From: Planktotalea sp.
Lineage (GTDB): Bacteria > Pseudomonadota > Alphaproteobacteria > Rhodobacterales > Rhodobacteraceae
Length of the DNA: 64,000 nt
Reading direction: 5' to 3'
Assembly (NCBI RefSeq): GCF_018607995.1
Contig: NZ_JABBAL010000006.1
Location: forward strand, 62,001 to 126,000
In this document: one piece after another, positions 17,398 to 25,945 of the stretch
How positions within the stretch are numbered: the first letter of the stretch is position 1
Layout: each line of letters begins with the position of its first letter
The notes under the pieces: model-generated
Seen by the model: the letters and a program-made list of their open reading frames with translations, nothing else
Told to the model about the DNA's origin: nothing
The model's database searches: none
Made by a program: the position numbers and the translations under genes

Positions 17398-17559
17398 TCA
17401 GTCTTTCAGGGCCACCTCGGTTGTGATGCGATATCCAAGAGGGAACAGCTGCACGTTGTAACGAACCGCAATATAGCCCCAAACGCCATTCGGAGCTTTC
17501 AGTATAACCACAATCGCAACGGCACCTAGCACCAATAGGTAAACCGCCTTGAATACCCG
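17398..17559 (-). pseudogene. relic of LivM-type ABC permease (C-terminus only)
   Basis: A reverse-strand frame of about 53 codons ending at TGA 17398 reads KAVYLLVLGAVAIVVILKAP, then NGVWGYIAVRYNVQLFPLGYR. This is the typical last helix and tail of branched-chain-type ABC permeases (…LxAPxGxWG…LFPxGYR). A stop codon closes the frame at 17560-17562 and nothing recognisable is seen further upstream, so only the 3' end survives. It abuts the sulfatase start by 30 bp. Confidence 0.6.
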
Positions 17560-17694
17560 TTATCGTGACTTCGACACCGTTAGCTGCAAGCACTGGTGTT
17601 GCTTAAAACGTCAAGCTTACGATGACCGTTGATAATGGGTGTTTAATAAACAGTCTCCCCTGCTTGAAAAAGCTGCTCACAATATGACGAAAAG

Positions 17695-17708
17695 TCAATA
17701 AATATCGA
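17695..17708. promoter_or_regulatory. copy 2 of recurring 14-bp element
   Basis: TCAATAAATATCGA, nearly palindromic (TCAATA-AA-TATCGA), 135 bp before the FAD hydroxylase start. It matches copy 1 at 13102 in 13 of 14 bases. It is a candidate operator for a regulator shared by the catabolic clusters. The surrounding 17563-17842 stretch shows no gene. Confidence 0.42.
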
Positions 17709-17842
17709 TCTTTTGGCTGATGCCTTGACACGTGACATCATCATATTACCGTCGCGCTTCAAAGCAGCGACGAAAGCACACGCTAAATCACCCCCGCACA
17801 CTCCACCGAGCAGGTACACAAAACTCTAACGAGGCTTAAATT

Positions 17843-19381
17843 ATGTCCCAAGATACAATCATTGTCGGTGCCGGACCGGTTGGCCTCTTGCTTGCCATCT
17901 TGCTGGGGCGGACAGGCAAAAGCGTCACAGTAGTCGAAAAATGGCCCGAAATTTATGATCGCCCGCGCGCCGTCACGATGGACGCTGAAGTCGCTCGTAT
18001 CCTCGCAACGCTCGGCATTGATTGCGATACGGATCCAGCATTTGAGAACCATAAAGAGCTGTATTATTGGAAGAACGCAGACCTTGAAGACCTGCAAATC
18101 GTCGATTGGAAAAGCCTTGCGCCCTGCGGCTGGCATGTGACCTATTGGTTCAACCAGCCAGAGCTGGAAGAGCGTTTAATGAACATCGCAGCTGCTTTGC
18201 CGACTGTCTCCGTTTTGCGCGGATGGACCGCGACAGAGTTGTCGCAGGATGAAAGCGGTGTCGACTTGGTGATTGACGATGGTGACGCTTCGCGAACCTT
18301 GAGAGCGCAGTTTGTCGTAGGCGCGGATGGTGCCAACAGCTTCGTGCGCGATGCGCTGGGCTTGAACGTGATCGACGAGGGCTATTTCTTTGATTGGCTG
18401 ATCCTCGATATGGTTCCGCCAGCGGACTACAATGCCTCTCCCGCACAATGGCAACTCTGCGACCCGAAACGCCCAACAACTATTGTTCCGGGAGGCCCCG
18501 GGCGACGACGCTGGGAGTTCATGGTACTCCCGTCTGAGGACAAAGATGAGATTGCCAAACCGGAAAGCGCGTGGGCATTGCTGAAACCATGGGGGCTGAC
18601 CCCTGACAATGCGCGCCTTGAACGCAGCGCAGTCTATCGCTTTCAAGCGCGCTGGACCGAGCATTGGCACAAAGAACGCTGCGTGATTGCAGGGGACGCG
18701 GCACACCTGATGCCCCCTTTTGCGGGCGAAGGCATGTGTGCGGGGCTGCGCGATGCAGTTGCTTTGTCATGGCGGTTAAACGCGATTTTAGACGGCACTT
18801 TGGGTGCCGACATCTTGCAAAGCTACGAGTCCGAGCGCATTGCGCACGCCAAACATTACATCCAATTCAGTCGTGATCTGGGTGATATCATTTGCATTGC
18901 GGACGCGGAAAAGGCGGCTGAACGCGACGCCCGTATGATGGCCGATCTCGTTGAGAGAAATCATGAACCGATTACAGGTGATCTAGTGAAACTCGGTGCC
19001 GGCATCTGGTGCGAAGACACCGCAAGCGCAGGTGAACTGTCGCCGCAAGGGCTGGTCAAGTTTGAGAAACGCGAAGGCCGTTTTGATCAAACCGTTGGCC
19101 AAGGATGGATGATCCTCGCACTGGATCACCCGACAGAAGACCTCTTAAGCCCCGCTCATAGTCGCGCGCTTGAGAAACTAGGTGGTCGCCTGCTATCGCT
19201 TGGCCCAAGCGGGTGCGATGTCGAGACTTTGGATGACAGTTACACCAAGTGGATGGCTGAAACAGCCGCACATTACGCCATCATTCGACCTGATTTTTAC
19301 GTTGCAGCAACCGCAAGCAGCCCGGAACACCTCGCCGCATGCTTCAGCACGGTTGTCGAACGTTTGGGCATTTTATCTTAA
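17843..19381 (+). CDS. FAD-dependent aromatic hydroxylase (MhpA/PheA-like)
   Basis: 512 residues. Class A flavoprotein monooxygenase: FAD/ADP-binding IIVGAGPVGLLLAILLGRTG at the N-terminus, the DG motif VVGADGANSFVRDALGL (about 165), and the FAD ribityl motif GDAAHLMPPFAGEGMCAGLRD (about 290). The C-terminal 130 residues form the thioredoxin-like domain seen in MhpA-type enzymes. It would hydroxylate a phenolic ring with NAD(P)H and O2, for instance to give a catechol or hydroxyquinol for the intradiol dioxygenase encoded at 25047; that pairing is inference. Its stop overlaps the convergent malonyl-CoA decarboxylase gene by 4 bases. SD CGAGG. Confidence 0.87.
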   Translation: MSQDTIIVGAGPVGLLLAILLGRTGKSVTVVEKWPEIYDRPRAVTMDAEVARILATLGIDCDTDPAFENHKELYYWKNADLEDLQIVDWKSLAPCGWHVTYWFNQPELEERLMNIAAALPTVSVLRGWTATELSQDESGVDLVIDDGDASRTLRAQFVVGADGANSFVRDALGLNVIDEGYFFDWLILDMVPPADYNASPAQWQLCDPKRPTTIVPGGPGRRRWEFMVLPSEDKDEIAKPESAWALLKPWGLTPDNARLERSAVYRFQARWTEHWHKERCVIAGDAAHLMPPFAGEGMCAGLRDAVALSWRLNAILDGTLGADILQSYESERIAHAKHYIQFSRDLGDIICIADAEKAAERDARMMADLVERNHEPITGDLVKLGAGIWCEDTASAGELSPQGLVKFEKREGRFDQTVGQGWMILALDHPTEDLLSPAHSRALEKLGGRLLSLGPSGCDVETLDDSYTKWMAETAAHYAIIRPDFYVAATASSPEHLAACFSTVVERLGILS

Positions 19382-20682
19382 GTGACTTTTGCACTTTCTT
19401 CGGGTTTTGCGGTTAAGGCGGACTTCGTCAGTGACGCGACCGCTTTAGAGGCTTTAATAGTACCGCGCAGCGCGAAGTCTTCGTGATTGCTCTCAACCTG
19501 TTTCAAGTCGTAGAGATAATTCACCATCGCGCCAGCAGATTGCGCGCGCCCATTGAGCGAGCTGTCTGCGTTCGCATGGACGTCGAAGACCTCGGCGCCG
19601 TTGCCGAGATGGAACCGCGTGACAGGATCAAAGGGCGTGCCGTCTTTCCGCTTGGCCCCTAGAAGATAGCGCGCAGTGATAATCCGCATGTCTGCGTCAG
19701 ACGCAGTCCCATCAAGGACTGCCGTTGCAATGTGCCCAAGATCGCTGTCCTCTTTCAGTCGCTCCAGCCAAGCCTTTAATCGAGGGATCGGGGACAAGGT
19801 CACAAAATGAGACAGATGCGGAATCTCCAACAACAAGTGCTTTGCAACCTGTTTGATTAATAGATTTCCAAAGCTGATTCCAGCCAGACCTTTTTGGCAA
19901 TTGGAGATAGAATAAAACACCGCAGCAGTGGCTTGCTCCGGTGTGATCGGGTCCCTCCGCTCAGACAACAGATCGTCAATTGATCCTGGGATTTGATCAC
20001 TCAGAGCGACCTCGACGAAGATCAAAGGTTCGTCAGGCATCGCTGGATGAAAGAACGCAAAGCACCGACGATCTGGAGGGGTCAAACGACGACGTAGATC
20101 ATCAAGATCGTTGATCTCGTGAACGGCTTCATACGCAACGATTTTATCCAACAAGGAGGCCGGTGCGCTCCAATCAATCTGCTTGAGGACCAGAAAACCA
20201 TGGTTAAACCAGCTGCGCAGCAAGCGAGAGAAATCCAGATCTGCCCGACGCAAATCAGGGTCGACCTTTGTCAAACGCAGCAAATCAACCCGCATTGAAA
20301 CCAAGTCAGCGGTGGCGCCGCTCGGTTGGTTCAAACGGCGCAGAAACTGAAGACGCTTTGTGACCGAACTTTCATAAACGTCCTTATAGTCCTCCCAAGT
20401 GCCGCTCTTTGCATATGCGCGTGCGCAGGCCGCCAAACGATCTGGATCGATGTCGAGACTTTCATTCATAAATTGAAAGAACTTGAGTTTCGCGTCCTCA
20501 TTGAAAGCACGATACCGCGCAAGAATGACTTCGGCGATTTTGATCCCCGACACTTGGCCCTCTTGTGCAATCAAAGCATTGCAAAGCTCATAGATGTCGC
20601 GCGGATCATCGTCGGTCCGCGTCCCACGATGTCGATCAAACAATGTGACCAAAATTTCCGGAAGGAATTTGTTGCGCTGCAT
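19378..20682 (-). CDS. malonyl-CoA decarboxylase
   Basis: 434 residues from ATG 20682; a longer frame upstream would run into the YCII gene and is rejected. MCD domain features: helical N-terminal region (YAKSGTWEDYKDVYESSVTKRLQFLRRLNQP in part), AYEAVHEINDLDDLRRRL, CFAFFHPAMPDEPLIFVEVAL, and the catalytic-core block SNCQKGLAGISFGNLLIKQ with LSHFVTLSPIPRLKAWL, which holds the Ser/His pair. The reaction is malonyl-CoA to acetyl-CoA plus CO2. Downstream of the YCII gene on the same strand with 17 bp between. Together with the RutE-like reductase it points to malonate or malonic semialdehyde as an end product of the catabolic cluster. Confidence 0.93.
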   Translation of the reverse strand: MQRNKFLPEILVTLFDRHRGTRTDDDPRDIYELCNALIAQEGQVSGIKIAEVILARYRAFNEDAKLKFFQFMNESLDIDPDRLAACARAYAKSGTWEDYKDVYESSVTKRLQFLRRLNQPSGATADLVSMRVDLLRLTKVDPDLRRADLDFSRLLRSWFNHGFLVLKQIDWSAPASLLDKIVAYEAVHEINDLDDLRRRLTPPDRRCFAFFHPAMPDEPLIFVEVALSDQIPGSIDDLLSERRDPITPEQATAAVFYSISNCQKGLAGISFGNLLIKQVAKHLLLEIPHLSHFVTLSPIPRLKAWLERLKEDSDLGHIATAVLDGTASDADMRIITARYLLGAKRKDGTPFDPVTRFHLGNGAEVFDVHANADSSLNGRAQSAGAMVNYLYDLKQVESNHEDFALRGTIKASKAVASLTKSALTAKPEESAKVT

Positions 20683-20699
20683 GAGGTTCTTTTTCTCTT

Positions 20700-21086
20700 T
20701 TACCGAATGTCGACGGCTTGGGCTGAAAGCGACACAGTGAAGCTGAGGGAGCCTTCGTTGACCAACCATTTGCGAATGTCATAGTTGCGCGCACCGACCG
20801 CATGCATCGGATCACCGTCCGCGATAGCGCGGGCCGCATCAAGATCCGACGCGCGATAGATGATCATGCCTTCGGCCTCCATCAACTCGCCGGACTCATC
20901 TGATGTTGGACCAGCCATAACGAGAACACCGCTCGCTTCCATCTGCTTTTGATACTCAAGATGAGCAGGCAAGGTAGACTTCACCAACTCCATATCACCG
21001 CTTGGTTTTGAGCGCACAACGTAAAGCTCCATAGCCAATGCACCTCGTGACTTGGCGTCTACTTTGTAGTCATTCCATGCTGGCAT
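20700..21086 (-). CDS. YCII-related domain protein
   Basis: 128 residues with a single YciI-like ferredoxin-fold domain (about 18-110): LAMELYVVRSKPSGD, VKSTLPAHLEYQKQMEASGVLVMAGP, then GMIIYRASDLDAARAIADGDPMHAVGARNYDIRKW. The conserved His of AHLEYQ and the Asp of DGDPM are in place. YCII proteins are small catabolic helpers, often dehydrochlorinases, isomerases or muconolactone-isomerase relatives, so it may act on a ring-cleavage product here. SD GGAGA. First gene of a two-gene minus operon with malonyl-CoA decarboxylase; divergent from rutE-like. Confidence 0.85.
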   Translation of the reverse strand: MPAWNDYKVDAKSRGALAMELYVVRSKPSGDMELVKSTLPAHLEYQKQMEASGVLVMAGPTSDESGELMEAEGMIIYRASDLDAARAIADGDPMHAVGARNYDIRKWLVNEGSLSFTVSLSAQAVDIR

Positions 21087-21146
21087 TTCGATTCTCCATT
21101 TTTTCGCTAGCTAAAATATGATATTTTTGAAGGAGGTTGTCAAAAG

Positions 21147-21159
21147 TCGATTTTATTGG
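21147..21159. promoter_or_regulatory. copy 3 of recurring element (one base shorter)
   Basis: Reverse strand reads CCAATAAAATCGA, matching copies 1 and 2 with one A fewer in the spacer. It lies midway between the divergent YCII and RutE-like genes. The same 135-bp space also holds an AT-rich dyad (AAAATATGATATTTTT, about 21113-21128). Confidence 0.35.
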
Positions 21160-21221
21160 ACGGACGGGCAAAAAATCATTTATTGTGATCAACAACGAAT
21201 CTTGGGGACTATGAGGGTATC

Positions 21222-21881
21222 ATGAGCAAGACGAGCAAATTGGAAAACTTGAGGCATGACGCGCAAGCGGACGTGAACGCAGTTCGGCAAAAAATCACAA
21301 AGCTCGACGCGGATCAGATAGATCTTATCTTGACGGGCGCACGGTCTCACTATGCTTGGCAGGATCGGCCGGTATCTGAAGATCTGTTCAAGCAAATCTT
21401 CGACATCATGAAAATGGGCCCGACGAGCATGAACACATGCCCTGTTCGGGTCACGTTTGTTAGATCCAAAGCTGGCAAAGACAAGCTCGCCAAGTCATTG
21501 AAACCCGCGAATGTTCCAAAGGTTATGTCCGCTCCTGTCACGGCAATCTTAGCCTATGACACTGGGTTCTGGACCGAGTTACCCAAGCTTTTTCCTCATG
21601 AAGATCGCCGTCATATGTTTGAAGGCAAAGAGAAACACATCGAGGACACAGCCTTTCGCAATTCTACGCTCCAGGGTGCTTACTTCATGATCGCAGCTCG
21701 CGCGATTGGCTTGGATGTGGGCGCTATTTCTGGTTTTGACAACTCGGTTGTCGATCAGGAGTTCTTTAACGGAACGACAATGAAGTCGAACTTTCTATGC
21801 AATATTGGCTATGCTGATGAAACGGCGTTGTTTCAAAGGCTGCCACGGTTTGACTTCGACGACGTATGTAAAATCGTGTAA
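21222..21881 (+). CDS. rutE: malonic semialdehyde reductase, RutE-like nitroreductase
   Basis: 219 residues of the FMN nitroreductase superfamily, RutE/HadB branch: ILTGARSHYAWQDRPV with the FMN-phosphate Arg, MGPTSMNTCPVRVTFVRS, LQGAYFMIAARAIGLDVGAISGF and KSNFLCNIGYAD, ending in RLPRFDFDDVC. These last two blocks are characteristic of RutE. RutE reduces malonic semialdehyde to 3-hydroxypropionate in pyrimidine catabolism. No other rut genes occur here, so the semialdehyde probably comes from the aromatic or enol pathway of this cluster. SD GAGGG. Confidence 0.85.
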   Translation: MSKTSKLENLRHDAQADVNAVRQKITKLDADQIDLILTGARSHYAWQDRPVSEDLFKQIFDIMKMGPTSMNTCPVRVTFVRSKAGKDKLAKSLKPANVPKVMSAPVTAILAYDTGFWTELPKLFPHEDRRHMFEGKEKHIEDTAFRNSTLQGAYFMIAARAIGLDVGAISGFDNSVVDQEFFNGTTMKSNFLCNIGYADETALFQRLPRFDFDDVCKIV

Positions 21882-21982
21882 TTACTGAAGATCTGATGCA
21901 AGACGAACATTGATAGCGCAGATCATCACCAACGAAGACCGACAAACAGTCGCATAACTGAATCATTCTGGGAGGAATACAC

Positions 21983-23071
21983 ATGAAACTAACAAGACGT
22001 ATCGCGCTTGCCACAGGCATGGCGCTTGGACTGACCACCGCCCTAAGCGGCGCTGCTTCAGCGCAAGAAACCATCAACATGACAGCCATCGACGGCTATC
22101 CTGATCGTTCCATGTGGGTCAAGGAATTCTCTGGCTTCTTCATTCCACGTGTAAACGAAGAACTGGCGAAATCCGGTGCTTACAAGATCAACTGGCAAGA
22201 AGCCTACGGCGGTCAGATCGTAAAGCCGCGCGGCGTTCTCGAGGGCATCAAGCTTGGCCTTGGCGACATCGGCATCGTCACCACGATTTTCCATAACTCC
22301 GCGCTGCCATCACAAGGTATCTCTGCCGTCACACCGTTTATCGCCGCCGATGCGCGTGTTGTTGCGAAAGCAGTTGATGAGATCGCAAAAGAGTTCCCGC
22401 AGATGAACACGGAACTGGCCGCTGAGAACCAAGTTTACTTGGCGACTGGCGTTGTTCTCGACACATATCAGATGTTCTCTAAGACGCCGATCAACTCGCT
22501 TGCAGATCTTCAAGGTCAAAAAGTTGCGGGCGCTGGTTACAACTTGCGTTATCTCGAAGGTATCGAGGGTGCAGCAGGCGTGCGCGGCGGCCTGCCAAAC
22601 TTCTACAACATGATCCAAACCGGTGTTGTTGATGCGGCAATGCTGTGGCCTGAAGCCGCAAAGACGTTCAAAATTGCTGAAGTTGCGCCCTACATGTTGA
22701 AGGCGGATCTTGGCGCTGTGAACTCGAAGACTGTGACAGTGAATGCGGACTATTGGGCGGGCCTGCCTGATGAAGTTAAAGACGTCTTGCAAGCTGTTGC
22801 TGTTGAGTATCGTGATCACGTAGCATCCATCGCGATGGATCGTGCGGATGCGTCTTTGGAAGCTTATGTTGCCGGTGGCGGCACCGTTGTTGAGATGACC
22901 GCGGACGAGCGTCAAGCTTGGGCAGACAGCATGCCAAACATAGCGGTCGATTGGGCCAAGAAGCTCGACGGTGCAGGCGCACCAGGTTCCGATATGCTGG
23001 TGGCTTACATAGACAAGCTGAAAGCAGCAGGCTTTGAGCCTCTGCGCGATTGGGCCGCAGAGCTCAACTAA
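21983..23071 (+). CDS. dctP: TRAP transporter substrate-binding protein (DctP type)
   Basis: 362 residues with a signal peptide of about 28 residues ending at AASAQE. Mature-protein blocks: INWQEAYGGQIVKPRGVLEGIKLGL, PINSLADLQGQKVAGAG, LEGIEGAAGVRGGLPNFYNMIQTGVVDAAMLWPEAAKTF. The Arg position of ordinary C4-binding DctP proteins (…GxKxR) is replaced by GQKVAGAG, so the ligand is likely different from a simple dicarboxylate. SD GGGAGGA. First gene of a plus-strand group dctP-dctQ-dctM-dioxygenase-synthase-GntR, suggesting that it imports the aromatic or related substrate degraded by them. Confidence 0.9.
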   Translation: MKLTRRIALATGMALGLTTALSGAASAQETINMTAIDGYPDRSMWVKEFSGFFIPRVNEELAKSGAYKINWQEAYGGQIVKPRGVLEGIKLGLGDIGIVTTIFHNSALPSQGISAVTPFIAADARVVAKAVDEIAKEFPQMNTELAAENQVYLATGVVLDTYQMFSKTPINSLADLQGQKVAGAGYNLRYLEGIEGAAGVRGGLPNFYNMIQTGVVDAAMLWPEAAKTFKIAEVAPYMLKADLGAVNSKTVTVNADYWAGLPDEVKDVLQAVAVEYRDHVASIAMDRADASLEAYVAGGGTVVEMTADERQAWADSMPNIAVDWAKKLDGAGAPGSDMLVAYIDKLKAAGFEPLRDWAAELN

Positions 23072-23098
23072 ACTCATCAAAGGAAAGGTCTCAGGATC

Positions 23099-23710
23099 AT
23101 GATCGTCACGGGTCTACAAAAAATTCAAAACTGGGTCGTGGCGGTTGCTATTGCAGCCAATGTGAGCGGTGCTTTTGTGCTGCTCGCATTGGTAGCAGTC
23201 ATGAACGTTGATGTGATTTCGCGAAATCTATTTAATGCTCCCTTCAGAGGTGTGGTTGAAGTGGTGATCTTCTCGCTCGCCCTAATCGTTTTCTTACAGC
23301 TACCCGATGTTGTGCGCACCGGTCGTCTTACGCGTTCTGACGGTTTCTTAGGGTTCTTGCATCACCACATGCCAAAGACTGGTGGCGCGCTTGCGCGGTT
23401 CCTGAATGGGATTTCATTCATCTTCATGTGCATGATTGTCTGGACGGTCTGGCCGGAGTTCACAGAGAGCTTCGAGAGCTGTCATTTCTTCACACAACCT
23501 GACTTCGGGCCTGCGCCCACGGGCAATATTTGGGCCGATTTCAAGACGGGACTTCTACGCTGCGACTACTTTGGCACGCCGGGCATTTTGCAAGCGCCTT
23601 GGTGGCCCGTGCGCCTTGCAATTGCTTTTGGCTGCGCACTTGCCGCCGTCATTTTCTTTTTCAAAACACTTTTGGGCGAAGACACATTCGCACCAAGCAA
23701 GACTGGGTGA
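23099..23710 (+). CDS. dctQ: TRAP transporter small permease (DctQ type)
   Basis: 203 residues, four membrane segments: VVAVAIAANVSGAFVLLALVAV, the MNVDVISRNLFNAPFRGVVEVV region and two further helices. The hydrophilic section between helices 3 and 4 is unusually long and Cys-containing (ESFESCHFFTQPDFGPAPTG and on, about 120-170), an insert not seen in ordinary DctQ. It starts 27 bp after dctP, with no stem-loop in the gap, unlike the other import operons here. It partners the DctM at 23720. Confidence 0.86.
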   Translation: MIVTGLQKIQNWVVAVAIAANVSGAFVLLALVAVMNVDVISRNLFNAPFRGVVEVVIFSLALIVFLQLPDVVRTGRLTRSDGFLGFLHHHMPKTGGALARFLNGISFIFMCMIVWTVWPEFTESFESCHFFTQPDFGPAPTGNIWADFKTGLLRCDYFGTPGILQAPWWPVRLAIAFGCALAAVIFFFKTLLGEDTFAPSKTG

Positions 23711-23719
23711 GTTCACACT

Positions 23720-25027
23720 ATGGGACCCGTTGAAATTGGCATGCTCTCCGTTCTAGCGATTGTGATTTTGGTCTATCTTGGCCTCTATATCCCTATCGCG
23801 CTTGGGCTTGTTTCCTTTGTTTCTGTCTGGATCATGTCCGGCAAATCCATCCTTGCCTTCAACTTCTTGAAAGTCGCTGTGGGCGATGGCGTGACTGAAT
23901 ATAACTTTGCCACCATCCCCCTTTTCACCTTAATGGGCTTACTCGTGTCTAAAGCCAGGCTAGGGCGCGATATCTATGATGTAATGAACTCCGCCTTTCG
24001 CAAAGTGCTCGCTGGCATTGGCATGGCGACCGTTGGTGCAAACGCAATTTTTGCGGCAATCACCGGGTCATCCATTGCCTCTGCAAGTGTGTTCACCAAA
24101 ATCTCTGTCCCTGAAATGTTGCGCTACAACTACAACAAACGTTTTGCCGTCGGCGTCGTTGCGGGCTCGTCCGTATTGGGCATGATCATCCCACCCTCGG
24201 CGATGCTGATCATCTATTCTTTCGTGTCTGAGCAATCCGTGGGCGACATGTTCTTGGCAGGCATCATTCCCGGCCTTATCCTAACCGTGGCCTACATCAT
24301 CGCGATCTACGCTATGGCGCGGCTCTGGCCTTCTTATATTGGCGAAGAAATCCGTACTGATGACATGCCAGCACTTAGCAAAACTGAGATGTTCGACAAA
24401 GCATGGCCTGTTGTCGCTCTGATCATTCTAGTGCTTGGCGGCATTTACACAGGCTGGCTCACCCCTGTTGAAGCAGGTGCCGCTGGTGCGTCGCTGGCGC
24501 TGATCATCGCGCTGTTGCGCCGCTCGATCACGTGGCAGGGCTTTTGGTCTACTTTGGTCGAAACCGGTCACATCACGGCAGCCATTTTGCTACTAATCAC
24601 AATGGCGTCGTTCTACAGCCGTATGCTTGGCTTTGCAGGTCTACCCAATCAGCTGGATGCCTTGTTGCAAGAATGGGATCTATCGTTCTTCCATATCATG
24701 CTGATTTACGTGCTAATGATGCTTGTGCTCGGCACGCTCTTGGATACAGCCTCTATCATTTTGATCGTTGTGCCGTTGTTTATCACTTTGATTGAAGGCA
24801 TGGGTCTGAGCCTTGTTTGGTTCGGCATCATCACCGTGATCGGCGCTGAAATCGGCCTTTTGACACCGCCGCTTGGGATTTCGTGTTTTGTGATAAAAAG
24901 CACGTTGAACGATCCCAACATCAGCCTAAAAGACGTCTTCTTGGGATCGTTCCCATTTGCCGTCATCATGCTTGCGGTTCTTATCGTGCTGATCCAATAC
25001 CCAATTCTGTCCACCGCATTGCTGTAA
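23720..25027 (+). CDS. dctM: TRAP transporter large permease (DctM type)
   Basis: 435 residues, about 12 helices. DctM blocks: TIPLFTLMGLLVSKARLGRDIYD, AAITGSSIASASVFTKISVPEM, GMIIPPSAMLIIYSFVSEQSVGDMFLAG, TGWLTPVEAGAAGA and the C-terminal GLLTPPLGISCFVIKS. It begins 9 bp after dctQ and is followed 19 bp later by the intradiol dioxygenase, so transport and ring cleavage are co-transcribed. Confidence 0.93.
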   Translation: MGPVEIGMLSVLAIVILVYLGLYIPIALGLVSFVSVWIMSGKSILAFNFLKVAVGDGVTEYNFATIPLFTLMGLLVSKARLGRDIYDVMNSAFRKVLAGIGMATVGANAIFAAITGSSIASASVFTKISVPEMLRYNYNKRFAVGVVAGSSVLGMIIPPSAMLIIYSFVSEQSVGDMFLAGIIPGLILTVAYIIAIYAMARLWPSYIGEEIRTDDMPALSKTEMFDKAWPVVALIILVLGGIYTGWLTPVEAGAAGASLALIIALLRRSITWQGFWSTLVETGHITAAILLLITMASFYSRMLGFAGLPNQLDALLQEWDLSFFHIMLIYVLMMLVLGTLLDTASIILIVVPLFITLIEGMGLSLVWFGIITVIGAEIGLLTPPLGISCFVIKSTLNDPNISLKDVFLGSFPFAVIMLAVLIVLIQYPILSTALL

Positions 25028-25046
25028 CTTACAGGAGCTTTCAAAA

Positions 25047-25919
25047 ATGAAAGACGTCTCGATTGATACAATCACACAAGCCTTCTTGGACTATTGCGGT
25101 GACGACACGGATCCACGAACAATGTTTGTTCTGAAAAAGCTAGTGGAGCATCTTCACGCTTTTGCCAAAGAAACCCAACTCACCCATGCTGAATGGGCGC
25201 GTGGCCTAAAATTCGCAACTGATGCTGGCATCATCTCTGATGATGAACGCAATGAATTCGTGCTGATCTCCGATGTGACGGGGCTGTCGTCACTGGTGGA
25301 TATGATCGGCTCTCAGCATGAGGGCACATCCTCTAGCGTGCTTGGCCCCTTCCATTCTGTTGGCGCGCCGATGTTGCCAGTGGGCGGTGACATTAAGAAA
25401 GACAACGAGGGTACCACGGTAGTGGTTGAAGGGCGTGTCAAAGACACCGACGGAAAGCCGATTCAAGGTGCGGTGATCGAGCTGTGGCAAACAGCTGAGA
25501 ACGGTTTGTACTACAGCCAAGACGGCACGCAGGACGATTTTAATCTATGCTGCTCCATGGCCACTGGAGCGGATGGACGCTACGCGATCACCACGGTCAA
25601 ACCTGCACCATACAAGGTGCCTGATGACGGCCCTGTCGGAGAGTTGTTCCGCGCCACAGGCCGCACTCCTTGGCGGCCGTCGCATTTGCACTTCATCGTA
25701 CAGGTTGAAGGCTACAAGTCCTTGGTCACCGAAGTTTTCGCCAATGGCGATCCCTATCTGAACTCGGACGCTGTGTTCGGCGTGCGTGAAGATCTGATCA
25801 TGGACTACGTCGAGTGCAGCGATCTTGATGCCCTGCCCGATGATCTTGAGGCGCGCGCCTCGATCACCGCCCCTTATCTCAAAGTCGATTTTGACTTCGT
25901 TCTTGTCTCTGACACATAA
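25047..25919 (+). CDS. hydroxyquinol 1,2-dioxygenase-type intradiol dioxygenase
   Basis: 290 residues. The N-terminal helical dimerisation domain has TDPRTMFVLKKLVEHLHAFAKE, LTHAEWARGLKFATDAG and FVLISDVTGLSSLVDMIG, typical of hydroxyquinol/chlorocatechol dioxygenases. The catalytic beta-sandwich carries the non-haem Fe(III) ligands Tyr156, Tyr189, His213 and His215. Their spacing is identical to the Tyr164/Tyr197/His221/His223 set of the structurally known Nocardioides hydroxyquinol enzyme, shifted by 8. The reaction expected is intradiol opening of 1,2,4-trihydroxybenzene (maleylacetate) or a substituted catechol. No maleylacetate reductase gene is seen nearby. SD CAGGAG. Confidence 0.9.
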   Translation: MKDVSIDTITQAFLDYCGDDTDPRTMFVLKKLVEHLHAFAKETQLTHAEWARGLKFATDAGIISDDERNEFVLISDVTGLSSLVDMIGSQHEGTSSSVLGPFHSVGAPMLPVGGDIKKDNEGTTVVVEGRVKDTDGKPIQGAVIELWQTAENGLYYSQDGTQDDFNLCCSMATGADGRYAITTVKPAPYKVPDDGPVGELFRATGRTPWRPSHLHFIVQVEGYKSLVTEVFANGDPYLNSDAVFGVREDLIMDYVECSDLDALPDDLEARASITAPYLKVDFDFVLVSDT

Positions 25920-25945
25920 AACATACCCTTCCGGAAGGACACAAA

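Noticed and set aside
17381..17593. 70-codon reverse-strand frame
   Set aside because: The protein-like signal in this interval is in another frame (LivM tail); this frame reads as noise.
21222..21881. pyrimidine (rut) degradation operon
   Set aside because: Only a RutE-like enzyme is present; rutA-D, F and G are absent, so uracil breakdown is not supported.
22310..23080. 256-codon reverse-strand open frame
   Set aside because: It lies opposite a clear dctP gene, has no recognisable domain and shows shadow-like composition.
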